Shown: in pieces, positions 1 through 6,248 of the stretch
Numbering within the stretch: position 1 is the stretch's first letter
Layout: every line of letters begins with the position of its first letter
From: Oscillospiraceae bacterium
Lineage (GTDB): Bacteria > Bacillota > Clostridia > Oscillospirales > Oscillospiraceae
NCBI GenBank assembly: GCA_020025345.1
Contig: JAHHSH010000076.1
Location: forward strand, 1-6,994
Direction of reading: 5' to 3'
DNA: 6,994 nucleotides
The notes under the pieces: generated by a model
Told to the model about the DNA's origin: nothing
The model's database searches: none
Seen by the model: only the letters and a program-made list of their open reading frames with translations
Translations under genes and position numbers: made by a program

Positions 1-1
1 G

Positions 2-58
2 CTGGCGGCAGCGCTGTTCCTCGGCGCAGAGCGGAAGCGAAAACACGCAGCGAAGTAA
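2..58 (+). CDS. C-terminal end of an unidentified upstream gene (partial)
   Basis: Reading from base 2, 18 codons run to a TAA at 56-58 and give LAAALFLGAERKRKHAAK. A short hydrophobic Ala/Leu stretch followed by a Lys/Arg-rich tail is the usual end of a membrane-anchored protein, such as a sortase substrate after its LPxTG motif or the last helix of a membrane protein. Any sorting motif would lie outside the window. A strong terminator begins 17 nt after the stop, which supports this being a genuine gene end. The frame is inferred from these two facts only, and the family cannot be named. Confidence 0.45.
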   Translation: MAAALFLGAERKRKHAAK

Positions 59-74
59 CGCATAAAGCACAATC

Positions 75-117
75 GAAAAACGTCTGATTTCTTTTGAAGT
101 CAGACGTTTTTCTTTTT
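75..117 (+). terminator. Intrinsic terminator of the upstream gene
   Basis: GAAAAACGTCTGA (75-87) is perfectly complementary to TCAGACGTTTTTC (100-112). The pairing can continue inward through TTTC/GAAG, with one G-U, to a TTTT loop at 92-95. Five more Ts follow at 113-117. The stem is long, and its A-rich/T-rich base means it could also terminate transcription from the opposite strand. It separates the upstream gene from the MATE gene. Confidence 0.9.
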
Positions 118-133
118 ATGGCGGCTTTACAGG

Positions 134-162
134 TGGCATACCGCGGAGTTTTATGGTAAAAT
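134..162 (+). promoter_or_regulatory. Candidate promoter of the MATE gene (extended -10)
   Basis: TAAAAT at 157-162 is preceded by TG and one base (TATGGTAAAAT, 152-162), an extended -10 element. A weak -35, TGGCAT (134-139), sits 17 bp upstream. The same TATGRTAMAAT form recurs before the coiled-coil gene and the reductase gene. The predicted start is near 168-170, giving a leader of about 60 nt. The -10 is convincing and the -35 is poor. Confidence 0.6.
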
Positions 163-222
163 GAAGCAAGAATAATTTGGTAAGGCTCCTGTCTCGCAGG
201 ATCTTTCTTATTGCTTCGGAGG
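163..222 (+). promoter_or_regulatory. Inverted repeat/structured leader ending at the MATE ribosome binding site
   Basis: GAAGCAA (163-169) is perfectly complementary to TTGCTTC (211-217). The match extends to ten pairs if GAA (170-172) is bulged and TAA (173-175) pairs with TTA (208-210). Inside it, TCCTG (187-191) and CAGGA (197-201) form a hairpin with a five-base loop. The outer arm ends directly against the GGAGG ribosome binding site (218-222). It could be an RNA structure that controls access to the site or, if transcription starts near 169, a DNA operator. I recognise no known riboswitch class. Confidence 0.35.
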
Positions 223-229
223 CGGAACT

Positions 230-1576
230 ATGAATGAAAAGAAAATGCTGATGACGGAGGGAACCATCTGGAAGATCCTGGTTCGCTTCGCTTTTCCCTT
301 GTTTTTGGGAGGATTGTTTCAGCAGCTCTACAACACGGTGGACTCCTGGGTGGTAGGCAAGTACTGCGGCGACAGTGCTCTGGCGGCCGTTACGTCCTCC
401 GGTAGTTTGATTTTCCTGCTGGTGGGATTCTTCCAGGGTGTCTTCATGGGCGGCAGTGTGGTCATTTCCAACCGCTACGGCGCCCAAAATAAGGAGGGCG
501 TGAACAAGGCAGTCCATACCATCGTGACCTTTTCACTGGCCATTGGCGTGGTGCTGTCCATTCTGGGTGTGATCTTCACGCCCATGATTCTCCGTTGGAT
601 GGGCACCCCTGCCAACGTTATGCCCGACTCCGTGCTGTATTTCCGGATTTTCTGCTCCGGTATGCTGGCGATGATCCTCTATAATACGGCCACCGGCATT
701 TTTCAGGCGCTGGGTGACAGTCGACACCCCCTCTTTTACCTGATCATCGCCTCTGCTGCCAATGTGGTGCTGGACTTCCTTTTTGTGGCCGGGTTCGACT
801 GGGGCGTGGCCGGTGCGGCGCTGGCTACGGTGCTGGGGCAGCTGCTCAGTGCGGTGCTGGCTTTTGCTCACTTGATGAGCGGCAGATTTGTGGTTCAGAT
901 CCGTCTCAACAAACTGTGGCCCGATAAAAAGATCCTGTTACAGATCTTTCGTCTGGGATTCCCCAGTGGTATCCAGAACAGTGTCATTGCCCTTGCCAAT
1001 GTGGTGGTGCAGAGTAAGATTAACGCCTTCGGTGATTTCGCTATGGCTGGCTGCGGCAGTTATTTCAAGGTGGAGGGCTTCGTATTTCTTCCTATTATGA
1101 GTCTCACCATGGCCATGACCACGTTTATCAGCCAGAATCTGGGTGCCGGCAAGCCTGACCGGGCGCGCGCCTGCTCCCGACAGGGAATCTGCATGACGGT
1201 GGTGCTGGCCGAGCTGGTGGGAGTCGTGGTTTTCATTTTCGCTCCGCAGCTCATCGCTCTTTTCAGCGACACATCTGCTGTCATTGAGTTCGGTGCCTGG
1301 CAGGCGCATGTGGAAGCGCTTTTCTTCTGTTTGCTGGCGTTCTCCCACGGCTGTGCCGCCACGCTCCGCGGCGCGGGACGACCCGTCGTCCCGATGGTCA
1401 TTATGCTGGCCATTTGGTGTGTCTTCCGTATCATCTATATCACCGTGGTGCTGCGGTTCATCCCCAACATCGTGGTGCTGTTCATCGGCTATCCGCTGAC
1501 CTGGGGGATCAGCGCCCTCCTCTTTTGGGTGGAGCTGAAACGAAAGGACTGGACAAAGAACGCGGTTCTCTGTTAA
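230..1576 (+). CDS. MATE-family multidrug/cation antiporter
   Basis: This 448-residue protein is an inner-membrane exporter of the MATE family, which uses Na+ or H+ gradients to expel drugs, dyes or metabolites. Length and layout are typical: about twelve hydrophobic segments in two similar halves. Family signatures seen are PLFLGGLFQQLYNTVDSWVV (23-42), SNRYGAQN (80-87) and GIFQALGDSRHPLF (156-169). The second half has RLGFPSGIQNSV (241-252) and FISQNLGAGKPDRA (299-312), the counterpart of the first-half YGAQN motif. The tail KRKDWTK (437-443) is basic, consistent with a cytoplasmic end. The ATG at 230 is supported by GGAGG at 218-222 with 7 nt spacing. Terminators on both sides make it a single-gene unit, so its neighbours give no clue to the substrate. 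The family is secure; the substrate and subfamily are not. Confidence 0.94.
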   Translation: MNEKKMLMTEGTIWKILVRFAFPLFLGGLFQQLYNTVDSWVVGKYCGDSALAAVTSSGSLIFLLVGFFQGVFMGGSVVISNRYGAQNKEGVNKAVHTIVTFSLAIGVVLSILGVIFTPMILRWMGTPANVMPDSVLYFRIFCSGMLAMILYNTATGIFQALGDSRHPLFYLIIASAANVVLDFLFVAGFDWGVAGAALATVLGQLLSAVLAFAHLMSGRFVVQIRLNKLWPDKKILLQIFRLGFPSGIQNSVIALANVVVQSKINAFGDFAMAGCGSYFKVEGFVFLPIMSLTMAMTTFISQNLGAGKPDRARACSRQGICMTVVLAELVGVVVFIFAPQLIALFSDTSAVIEFGAWQAHVEALFFCLLAFSHGCAATLRGAGRPVVPMVIMLAIWCVFRIIYITVVLRFIPNIVVLFIGYPLTWGISALLFWVELKRKDWTKNAVLC

Positions 1577-1592
1577 CAAAATACAGACAACA

Positions 1593-1630
1593 AAAACGGC
1601 GCGTATCGTCTGCGATACGTGCCGTTTTAT
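1593..1630 (+). terminator. Intrinsic terminator after the MATE gene
   Basis: AAAACGGCGCGTATCG (1593-1608) pairs with CGATACGTGCCGTTTT (1613-1628) over 16 positions, with one G-U (1601/1620), around the loop TCTG. The T tract is short (TTTTAT), but the paired A run supplies the rest. It starts 16 nt after the MATE stop codon. The symmetrical A/T ends could also terminate on the minus strand. Confidence 0.88.
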
Positions 1631-1785
1631 AGTTTCCTGCAAAACAGCAACGGAGAAATTGTGGAAAAATAGAAAACAAGGGGCGCACCTACCGCCGCAG
1701 GGAAGAAAAAGAGAAATGAAACGGTGGAAAACGGAGGGCGTGCCGGAAGAAAAGAGAGAAAAACATGGATTTCAATAGAATTTTC

Positions 1786-1813
1786 TTTCAATTTCGGGGA
1801 TTTATGGTACAAT
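1786..1813 (+). promoter_or_regulatory. Extended -10 promoter of the coiled-coil gene
   Basis: TATGGTACAAT (1803-1813) holds a five-of-six -10, TACAAT (1808-1813), preceded by TG-n. A partial -35, TTTCAA (1786-1791), lies 16 bp upstream. The predicted start is near 1820, about 44 nt before the ATG. The preceding gap from 1631 is purine-rich and A-rich. It repeats TTTCAAT (about 1771 and 1787), but I see no gene in it. Confidence 0.7.
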
Positions 1814-1863
1814 AAAGTTGTAGCTTACATAGACCAAAGGACGGGGTAGAGAGGAGTTCGACC

Positions 1864-2802
1864 ATGAAATATGATGTGGAATTGAAAGAACTTCGGGAAA
1901 AGATTGCCCGGAAAGCAAGTCTGGAGGCCAAGCGCCGGGAGCTGGAAGCGCAGCGAGAGAACCTTGCCGGGCGCGTGCAAGAGTTGAAAAGCATCCTGCG
2001 CAAGGAGCAGGGGGACGTCGAGCGGCTGGAGCACACGAGTCTGAGCGGCCTTTTCTATGCAGCGATCGGGAAAAAAGAGGAGCGGCTGGACAAGGAAAAG
2101 CTGGAGGCCTGCGCGGCCAAGGCCAAGTATGATGCTGCCGCCAGAGAACTGAATTTTACGGAAGAAGACATCCGCTGCGTTGAGGCGCAGCTTTGTGAGA
2201 TTGCCGAATGTGAAGACCGATATGCGGCGCTTTTGCAGGAGAAAATGGCGGAGATCAAGGCGTCCGGCGCTGCAGAGGCAGAACGGATCCTGCGCTGGGA
2301 GGAGCAAATTGCGGCGCAGGAAAGGCAGAAGAAAGAAATCGGCGAGGCTATCGCTGCCGGCACGCGTGCCCTCGACACGGTGGAGAATATCCTCTCCAAC
2401 TTGAACAGTGCTCAAAGCTGGGGGACATGGGATCTGTTGGGTGGAGGGCTGCTGTCGGACATTGCCAAGCACAGCCGTCTGGACGATGCCCAGAAGATGG
2501 TGCAGCAGCTGCAAGAAGAGCTGCGGCAGTTCAAAACGGAACTGGCCGACATTACGATTCAGACAGATATACAGGTGAGCGTGGATGGATTTATGCGCTT
2601 TGCGGACTACTTCTTCGATGGACTGTTTGCGGATTGGGTGGTGCTGGATAAGATCAACGAGTCGCTGGCCAGTGTACAAAGGACAAAAAACCAGATTGAA
2701 GAAGTCCTTTCTAATCTGCGCGGCATGGAGGATACGGCTGCGCGGGAATTGGCAGCGCTGGAGGCGGAGAAAGAGGCTGCCGTTGTGACGGCCGCACTAT
2801 AA
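1864..2802 (+). CDS. Coiled-coil protein of unknown function
   Basis: This 312-residue protein has no signal peptide or membrane segment, so it is probably cytoplasmic. Residues 3-57 and 70-175 are rich in Glu, Lys, Arg, Ala and Leu in heptad-like order and should form long coiled coils. A break at 58-69 (HTSLSGLFYAAIGK) contains the only hydrophobic turn there. A distinctive non-coiled core follows, with WGTWDLLGGG (186-195) and then AKHSRLDDA (201-209). Next come another helical stretch (210-230), an aromatic patch FADYFFDGLFADWVV (246-260) and a final coiled coil (262-305). The core looks like a conserved family motif that I recall only from uncharacterised Firmicutes proteins, so no function is assigned. 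The start is supported by GAGGAG (1851-1856), 7 nt from the ATG. The gene has its own promoter. An SMC-like or phage-shock-like scaffold is possible but unsupported: no Walker motif is seen. Confidence 0.85.
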   Translation: MKYDVELKELREKIARKASLEAKRRELEAQRENLAGRVQELKSILRKEQGDVERLEHTSLSGLFYAAIGKKEERLDKEKLEACAAKAKYDAAARELNFTEEDIRCVEAQLCEIAECEDRYAALLQEKMAEIKASGAAEAERILRWEEQIAAQERQKKEIGEAIAAGTRALDTVENILSNLNSAQSWGTWDLLGGGLLSDIAKHSRLDDAQKMVQQLQEELRQFKTELADITIQTDIQVSVDGFMRFADYFFDGLFADWVVLDKINESLASVQRTKNQIEEVLSNLRGMEDTAARELAALEAEKEAAVVTAAL

Positions 2803-2828
2803 GCAGATCAAACGACGAAAGTGCCTGC

Positions 2829-2856
2829 TTGAATGTACTGGCAGGGTGTCTTTAAT
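2829..2856 (+). promoter_or_regulatory. Candidate promoter of the AraC-family regulator
   Basis: TTGAAT (2829-2834) and TTTAAT (2851-2856) are spaced by 16 bp and match the -35/-10 consensus at four and five of six bases. They lie about 40 bp before the regulator start. No convincing terminator separates this gene from the coiled-coil gene 94 bp upstream, so read-through is also possible. Confidence 0.5.
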
Positions 2857-2896
2857 GTGGGATGTTGGCAAACAGTGAGAACGCGGGGGTGATACG

Positions 2897-3964
2897 ATGC
2901 AGAATATGGATCTATACTATGATTTCTCGGGGCAAAAATTCGGCTATCCTCTGAGTCTGAGCATCAACGGCTTTTCGAGAAATATTTTTTCCAGACAGTC
3001 CAGTCTGGAGATCTCCTATGTCCTAAAAGGCGAGTATGAAGCGGTCACAACGCAATTTTCCTATACGCTGCAGGAGCGGGACATGATTGTCATTGCACCG
3101 TTCGATCTCCATATGCTCCATAAAAAGGAGCCGAATGATACAGGCATCATCCTCACCATCCATATTGATTTCAGCCGTATGGCGGATTCCATGGTGGGAA
3201 ATCTGCATACGGGCTTTCGTACGGCGGTGTGTACGGAAACAAGAAACAGGGATTCCTACATCCAGCTGCGCAATAAGATCGGAGAGCTGGCGTCAGAGCT
3301 GATGGCGCAGAGTAACGATCTCTATCATATGAATGTCATCATGATGGAGATTTTGCACATCGCCTCGTCGAAGAATTCCTTTTCCGTGGATGATCTTCCG
3401 CTGCACACCGATTATCACGAAAACTACATGAAGGCGATCAAATACATCGACAGCCATTTCAAGGAAGATCTTACGCTGGGCGAGGTGGCCCGGCAGTTGT
3501 CATTCAGCACGTCCTACACCTCCAAGCTGATGAAGCGGTTTACGGGCATCCCCTTCGTAAAATATTTGGCCTATGTTCGGGTGCGGGCTTCGCTGGAGGT
3601 GCTTTTGGAGGGACGAGAGAGCATTGAAAAAATCGCGCTGGACTATGGGCTGCCAAGCTCGAAGGCCTATACGGAGGTGTTCCGGGAGCTTTACGGCATC
3701 GTGCCCAGCGCCTACCGCAAGCAATTCCAGAAGAACATGAAGTACAGCGAGGGCGAGGAGAAGGAGCCGATGCTTCTGGATGGAGAGCAGAAAGAGCTGC
3801 TCCGGCATTTGGTGGAAGAAACAGAGGAAATCCTATATAAAGATGAACAGCTGTCCGTGCGGAAAGAGGGCGACGATTTGCTCCTAACCATTGAAAACGG
3901 ACGGATACAGATTGATACAGCGCCGGAAAGCGGCATGGTTTTGAGAATCTCGAAGGAAAAGTAA
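2897..3964 (+). CDS. AraC-family transcriptional regulator with a C-terminal extension
   Basis: This 355-residue DNA-binding regulator is probably effector-responsive. Residues 15-110 resemble the AraC cupin sensor, with EISYVLKGEYE (38-48) and DMIVIAPFDLHMLHK (62-76), the usual strand-turn-His pattern. Residues 178-277 form the double helix-turn-helix domain: LTLGEVARQLSFSTSYTSKL (192-211) is the first, and IEKIALDYGLPSSKAYTEVF (243-262) with the closing GIVPSAYRKQ (267-276) is the second. Most family members end near here. This one continues for about 75 residues (281-355), with an acidic helix (297-313) and several short probable strands. The ATG is set by GGGGGTGAT (2885-2893), nearly the full anti-Shine-Dalgarno complement. 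The neighbouring reductase gene, on the same strand 166 bp downstream with its own promoter, is the obvious target. The effector is unknown. Confidence 0.92.
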   Translation: MQNMDLYYDFSGQKFGYPLSLSINGFSRNIFSRQSSLEISYVLKGEYEAVTTQFSYTLQERDMIVIAPFDLHMLHKKEPNDTGIILTIHIDFSRMADSMVGNLHTGFRTAVCTETRNRDSYIQLRNKIGELASELMAQSNDLYHMNVIMMEILHIASSKNSFSVDDLPLHTDYHENYMKAIKYIDSHFKEDLTLGEVARQLSFSTSYTSKLMKRFTGIPFVKYLAYVRVRASLEVLLEGRESIEKIALDYGLPSSKAYTEVFRELYGIVPSAYRKQFQKNMKYSEGEEKEPMLLDGEQKELLRHLVEETEEILYKDEQLSVRKEGDDLLLTIENGRIQIDTAPESGMVLRISKEK

Positions 3965-3995
3965 AGTTTTGCTTTTCCTTTAGAGGTTCTTTTTT
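3953..3995 (+). terminator. Probable terminator overlapping the regulator stop codon
   Basis: AAGGAAAAG (3953-3961) is perfectly complementary to CTTTTCCTT (3972-3980), and inner A-T pairs shorten the loop. The stop codon at 3962-3964 lies in the loop side, so the hairpin begins inside the gene. A T-rich run, TTCTTTTTT (3987-3995), follows after 6 nt. The stem is AT-rich and the T run is displaced, so it is probably a leaky terminator. Confidence 0.5.
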
Positions 3996-4009
3996 GTTGT
4001 AAATTTGGG

Positions 4010-4062
4010 GATATCTGGGGAAGAAAAGGAAAAACAGGACAAAAAACAACCGCTGATATCTG
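4010..4062 (+). promoter_or_regulatory. Paired GATATCTG repeats, candidate regulator-binding sites
   Basis: GATATCTG occurs at 4010-4017 and again in the same orientation at 4055-4062, 45 bp apart. Both lie upstream of the reductase -10 (4095-4100). The second copy is about 45-50 bp before the predicted transcription start, where AraC-type activators commonly bind. The second overlaps a small hairpin, CTGCC-GGA-GGCAG (4060-4072). Assignment to the adjacent AraC regulator is inference from position and pairing. Confidence 0.35.
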
Positions 4063-4089
4063 CCGGAGGCAGCGAAAAGGAAACGCAAC

Positions 4090-4100
4090 TATGATAAAAT
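4090..4100 (+). promoter_or_regulatory. Extended -10 promoter of the reductase gene
   Basis: TATGATAAAAT (4090-4100) carries TAAAAT (4095-4100) preceded by TG-n. No good -35 hexamer is seen 16-18 bp upstream (GCGAAA), which fits a promoter that relies on an activator or the extended -10. The predicted start is near 4107, leaving a leader of about 24 nt. Confidence 0.65.
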
Positions 4101-4130
4101 AATCACAATCAAAGAAAGGAGAACTGCAAG

Positions 4131-6077
4131 ATGAATCGATATCCCAACTTATTTTCCCCTATTAAAATTGGAAAGACGACGGTAAAAAACCGTATTTTTA
4201 TGCCCCCGATCTCCACAAATTTGGCCGATAAGGGCTATGTAACCGATGAATTGATCCAGCACTATACCGCGCGAGCCAAGGGCGGTGTGGGTCTCATTGT
4301 CACGGAAGTGACCACGGTGGAGCCGATCTATACCTACCTGCCCGGTGATATGTCCATCTATGATGACTCCTTTATTCCGGGATGGAAAAAGCTCACCGAT
4401 TCCGTGCATCAGTATGGTGCCAAGATCCTGCCCCAGCTGTTCCACCCCGCTTTCATGGCCTTCAACATCCCCGGCACGCCCCGCTTCATCGCTCCGTCCA
4501 ACGTGGGCCCCTACTACGCCAAGGAGGCACCCCGCGCTGTCACCGTGGAGGAGCTGCAGGTCATTATCCGCCAGTTTGGTGAGGCTGCAGGCCGTGCACA
4601 GAAGGCCGGCGCCGACGGTGTGGAGATCCATGCAGCCCACGCACACGGTCTGCTGGGCGGTTTCCTGTCCCCTCTGTACAACAAGAGAACCGACGAGTAC
4701 GGCGGCGATCTGGATGGCCGTCTGCGTCTGACGCTGGAAGTTGTGCGCGAAGTGCGCAAGGTCTGCGGCGAGAATTTCATCATTGACGTCCGTATTTCCG
4801 GTGATGAGTACACCGATGGCGGCCTCAATCTGAACGACGCTGTGTATATCTCCAAGCAGCTGGAAAAGAACGGTGTGGATTTCCTGCACGTTTCCGGCGG
4901 TACTACCATCATGCGCGGCAGCGCCATTCCCGCCCCCGGCACTCCCATGGGTTCCCATGTGAAGATGGCAGAGGAGATCAAGAAGCACGTCTCCATCCCC
5001 GTTGCAACTGTGGGCCGCATCACCGATCCCTGGATTGCAGAGGAGCTGATCGCCAATGGCCGTACCGACATCTGCATGATCGGCCGCGCCAACCTGTGCG
5101 ATCCCGAGTTCTCTCATAAGGCAGAGGCCGGCTGCACCGACGACATCCGCCCCTGCATCGGCTGCCTGCGCTGCCTCAACGGCATCATGTTCGGCAACCG
5201 TGTTGCCTGTACCGTGAATCCCTCTCTGGAGCCGGAGAATGAGGACACCCTGCAGGAAGCTGAGACCAAGAAGAATATTCTGGTCATCGGCGGCGGCCCT
5301 GCCGGTATGGAGGATGCTTTCGTGGCAAAGAAGCGCGGCCACCACGTTGTGCTGTGCGAAAAAGAGGAGAATCTGGGTGGTATGGCTCGTCTGGCCGCTG
5401 TGCCCATTGCCAAGGAAGACCTCACCAAGATGATCAAGTACATGGCACGCAAGCTGCAGCAGGCCGGTGTGGATGTCCGTCTGAACTGCGCAGTGACCGA
5501 GGAAATGCTCCGCGGCGAGTTCAAGGACTATGAGGTCGTTGCCGGTACCGGCGCCTCTCCCATTGTCATCCAGCCCTTCACCGCATTCAAGCAGTGGATG
5601 ACGGCCGATGATATTCTCTCCGGCAAGTCCTTCCCCGGCAGAAAAGTCGTTGTGATTGGCGGCGGTGCTGTGGGCTGCGAAACGGCTGACTTCCTGGCAC
5701 CTCTGGTCAACGACCTGTTCCCCAGAAACAGAGAGATCATCGTTCTGGAAATGCTGCCCGGTGTGATGCTCAACGAGTCCGGCCCGGGCCGCAGCCTCCT
5801 CGTCCAGAGAATGATGAAGAAGGGCGTGGAGATGATCTGCAGCGCCAAGGTGGAGCGTGTCGAGGAGGACAAGATCTACTACACCCGCAAGGGTCAGGAA
5901 TACTGCATCGACGACGCTGATACGCTGGTCTTTGCAGCAGGCTACAAGATCGAGCCCCAGATGGAGGAGATGCTGAAGACCTGCGGCATGAACTACCATC
6001 TGATCGGCAATGCCACCAAGTTCGGCAACATCAAGGATGCCATTTCCTGCGGCTATCAGGTGGCAAAAGATCTGTAA
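4131..6077 (+). CDS. NADH:flavin oxidoreductase/ene-reductase, Old Yellow Enzyme type (FMN, 4Fe-4S, FAD)
   Basis: This 648-residue cytoplasmic reductase has the architecture of 2,4-dienoyl-CoA reductase, trimethylamine dehydrogenase and the bile-acid enzymes BaiCD/BaiH. Electrons pass from NAD(P)H through FAD and a 4Fe-4S cluster to FMN, which reduces an activated C=C bond. Residues 1-335 are the FMN barrel: LFSPIKIGKTTVKNRIFMPP (7-26), QLFHPAF (102-108), EIHAAHAHGLLGGFLSPLYN (165-184), RTDEYGG (186-192) and GRANLCDPEF (318-327). Cluster ligands are Cys342, Cys345, Cys348 and Cys360; the x2-x2-x11 spacing is close to trimethylamine dehydrogenase. Two nucleotide-binding motifs follow, VIGGGPAG (385-392) and VVVIGGGAVGCETA (506-519). 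The Tyr usually following HGAHG is missing, and the common C-terminal IGD is IGN (625-627). AAAGGAG (4115-4121) sets the start. Codons are strongly C-ending, suggesting high expression. The class is secure; the substrate is unknown. Confidence 0.95.
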   Translation: MNRYPNLFSPIKIGKTTVKNRIFMPPISTNLADKGYVTDELIQHYTARAKGGVGLIVTEVTTVEPIYTYLPGDMSIYDDSFIPGWKKLTDSVHQYGAKILPQLFHPAFMAFNIPGTPRFIAPSNVGPYYAKEAPRAVTVEELQVIIRQFGEAAGRAQKAGADGVEIHAAHAHGLLGGFLSPLYNKRTDEYGGDLDGRLRLTLEVVREVRKVCGENFIIDVRISGDEYTDGGLNLNDAVYISKQLEKNGVDFLHVSGGTTIMRGSAIPAPGTPMGSHVKMAEEIKKHVSIPVATVGRITDPWIAEELIANGRTDICMIGRANLCDPEFSHKAEAGCTDDIRPCIGCLRCLNGIMFGNRVACTVNPSLEPENEDTLQEAETKKNILVIGGGPAGMEDAFVAKKRGHHVVLCEKEENLGGMARLAAVPIAKEDLTKMIKYMARKLQQAGVDVRLNCAVTEEMLRGEFKDYEVVAGTGASPIVIQPFTAFKQWMTADDILSGKSFPGRKVVVIGGGAVGCETADFLAPLVNDLFPRNREIIVLEMLPGVMLNESGPGRSLLVQRMMKKGVEMICSAKVERVEEDKIYYTRKGQEYCIDDADTLVFAAGYKIEPQMEEMLKTCGMNYHLIGNATKFGNIKDAISCGYQVAKDL

Positions 6078-6117
6078 GCAGGCAGAACCTCAACCCTCTA
6101 CATAAAAATATACACGC

Positions 6118-6154
6118 AAAAGGCACCCCGAAAGCTTTATCGGGGTGCCTTTTT
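6118..6154 (+). terminator. Strong intrinsic terminator after the reductase gene
   Basis: AAAAGGCACCCCGA (6118-6131) pairs perfectly with TCGGGGTGCCTTTT (6140-6153) around an eight-base loop. The T run at 6150-6154 completes it. It begins 41 nt after the reductase stop codon and isolates that gene from the riboswitch unit. It would also work on the minus strand. Confidence 0.93.
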
Positions 6155-6209
6155 GCTGTGGCAGTTTTGCCGTCGGCGGAAAGTGCGTCCGAGTCCTGCG
6201 GGCAAAGGA

Positions 6210-6238
6210 TTGACAAATATTGCCTTTTACGGTATTCT
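6210..6238 (+). promoter_or_regulatory. Near-consensus promoter of the B12-controlled unit
   Basis: A perfect -35, TTGACA (6210-6215), is followed 17 bp later by TATTCT (6233-6238), four of six for the -10. The predicted start, near 6245, falls just before the first riboswitch pairing arm (6249). It is the best sigma-70-type promoter in the window. Confidence 0.85.
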
Positions 6239-6248
6239 GATTTAGTCA

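Noticed and set aside
1825..2679. A 284-codon minus-strand open frame opposite the coiled-coil gene
   Set aside because: It is the antisense shadow of a Leu/Glu/Lys-rich gene, which gives a Leu/Phe/Gln-rich product. The forward gene has a promoter, a ribosome binding site and clear coiled-coil periodicity.
2818..2853. A hairpin, CCTGC/GCAGG, after the coiled-coil gene considered as a terminator
   Set aside because: Only five pairs form, the flanking bases do not pair and there is just TTT afterwards. The same stretch is better read as the regulator promoter.
5154..5210. The Cys-x2-Cys-x2-Cys spacing of the reductase cluster as a defect
   Set aside because: It is one residue shorter than in FadH, but trimethylamine dehydrogenase has the same x2-x2 spacing, so it is a normal family variant.
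4149..5999. A 616-codon open frame on the minus strand opposite the reductase gene
   Set aside because: It is the mirror of a gene with strongly C-ending codons, which removes stop codons from one antisense frame. The predicted protein is His/Ala/Gly-rich and resembles no family, and the forward frame is an unambiguous flavoenzyme.
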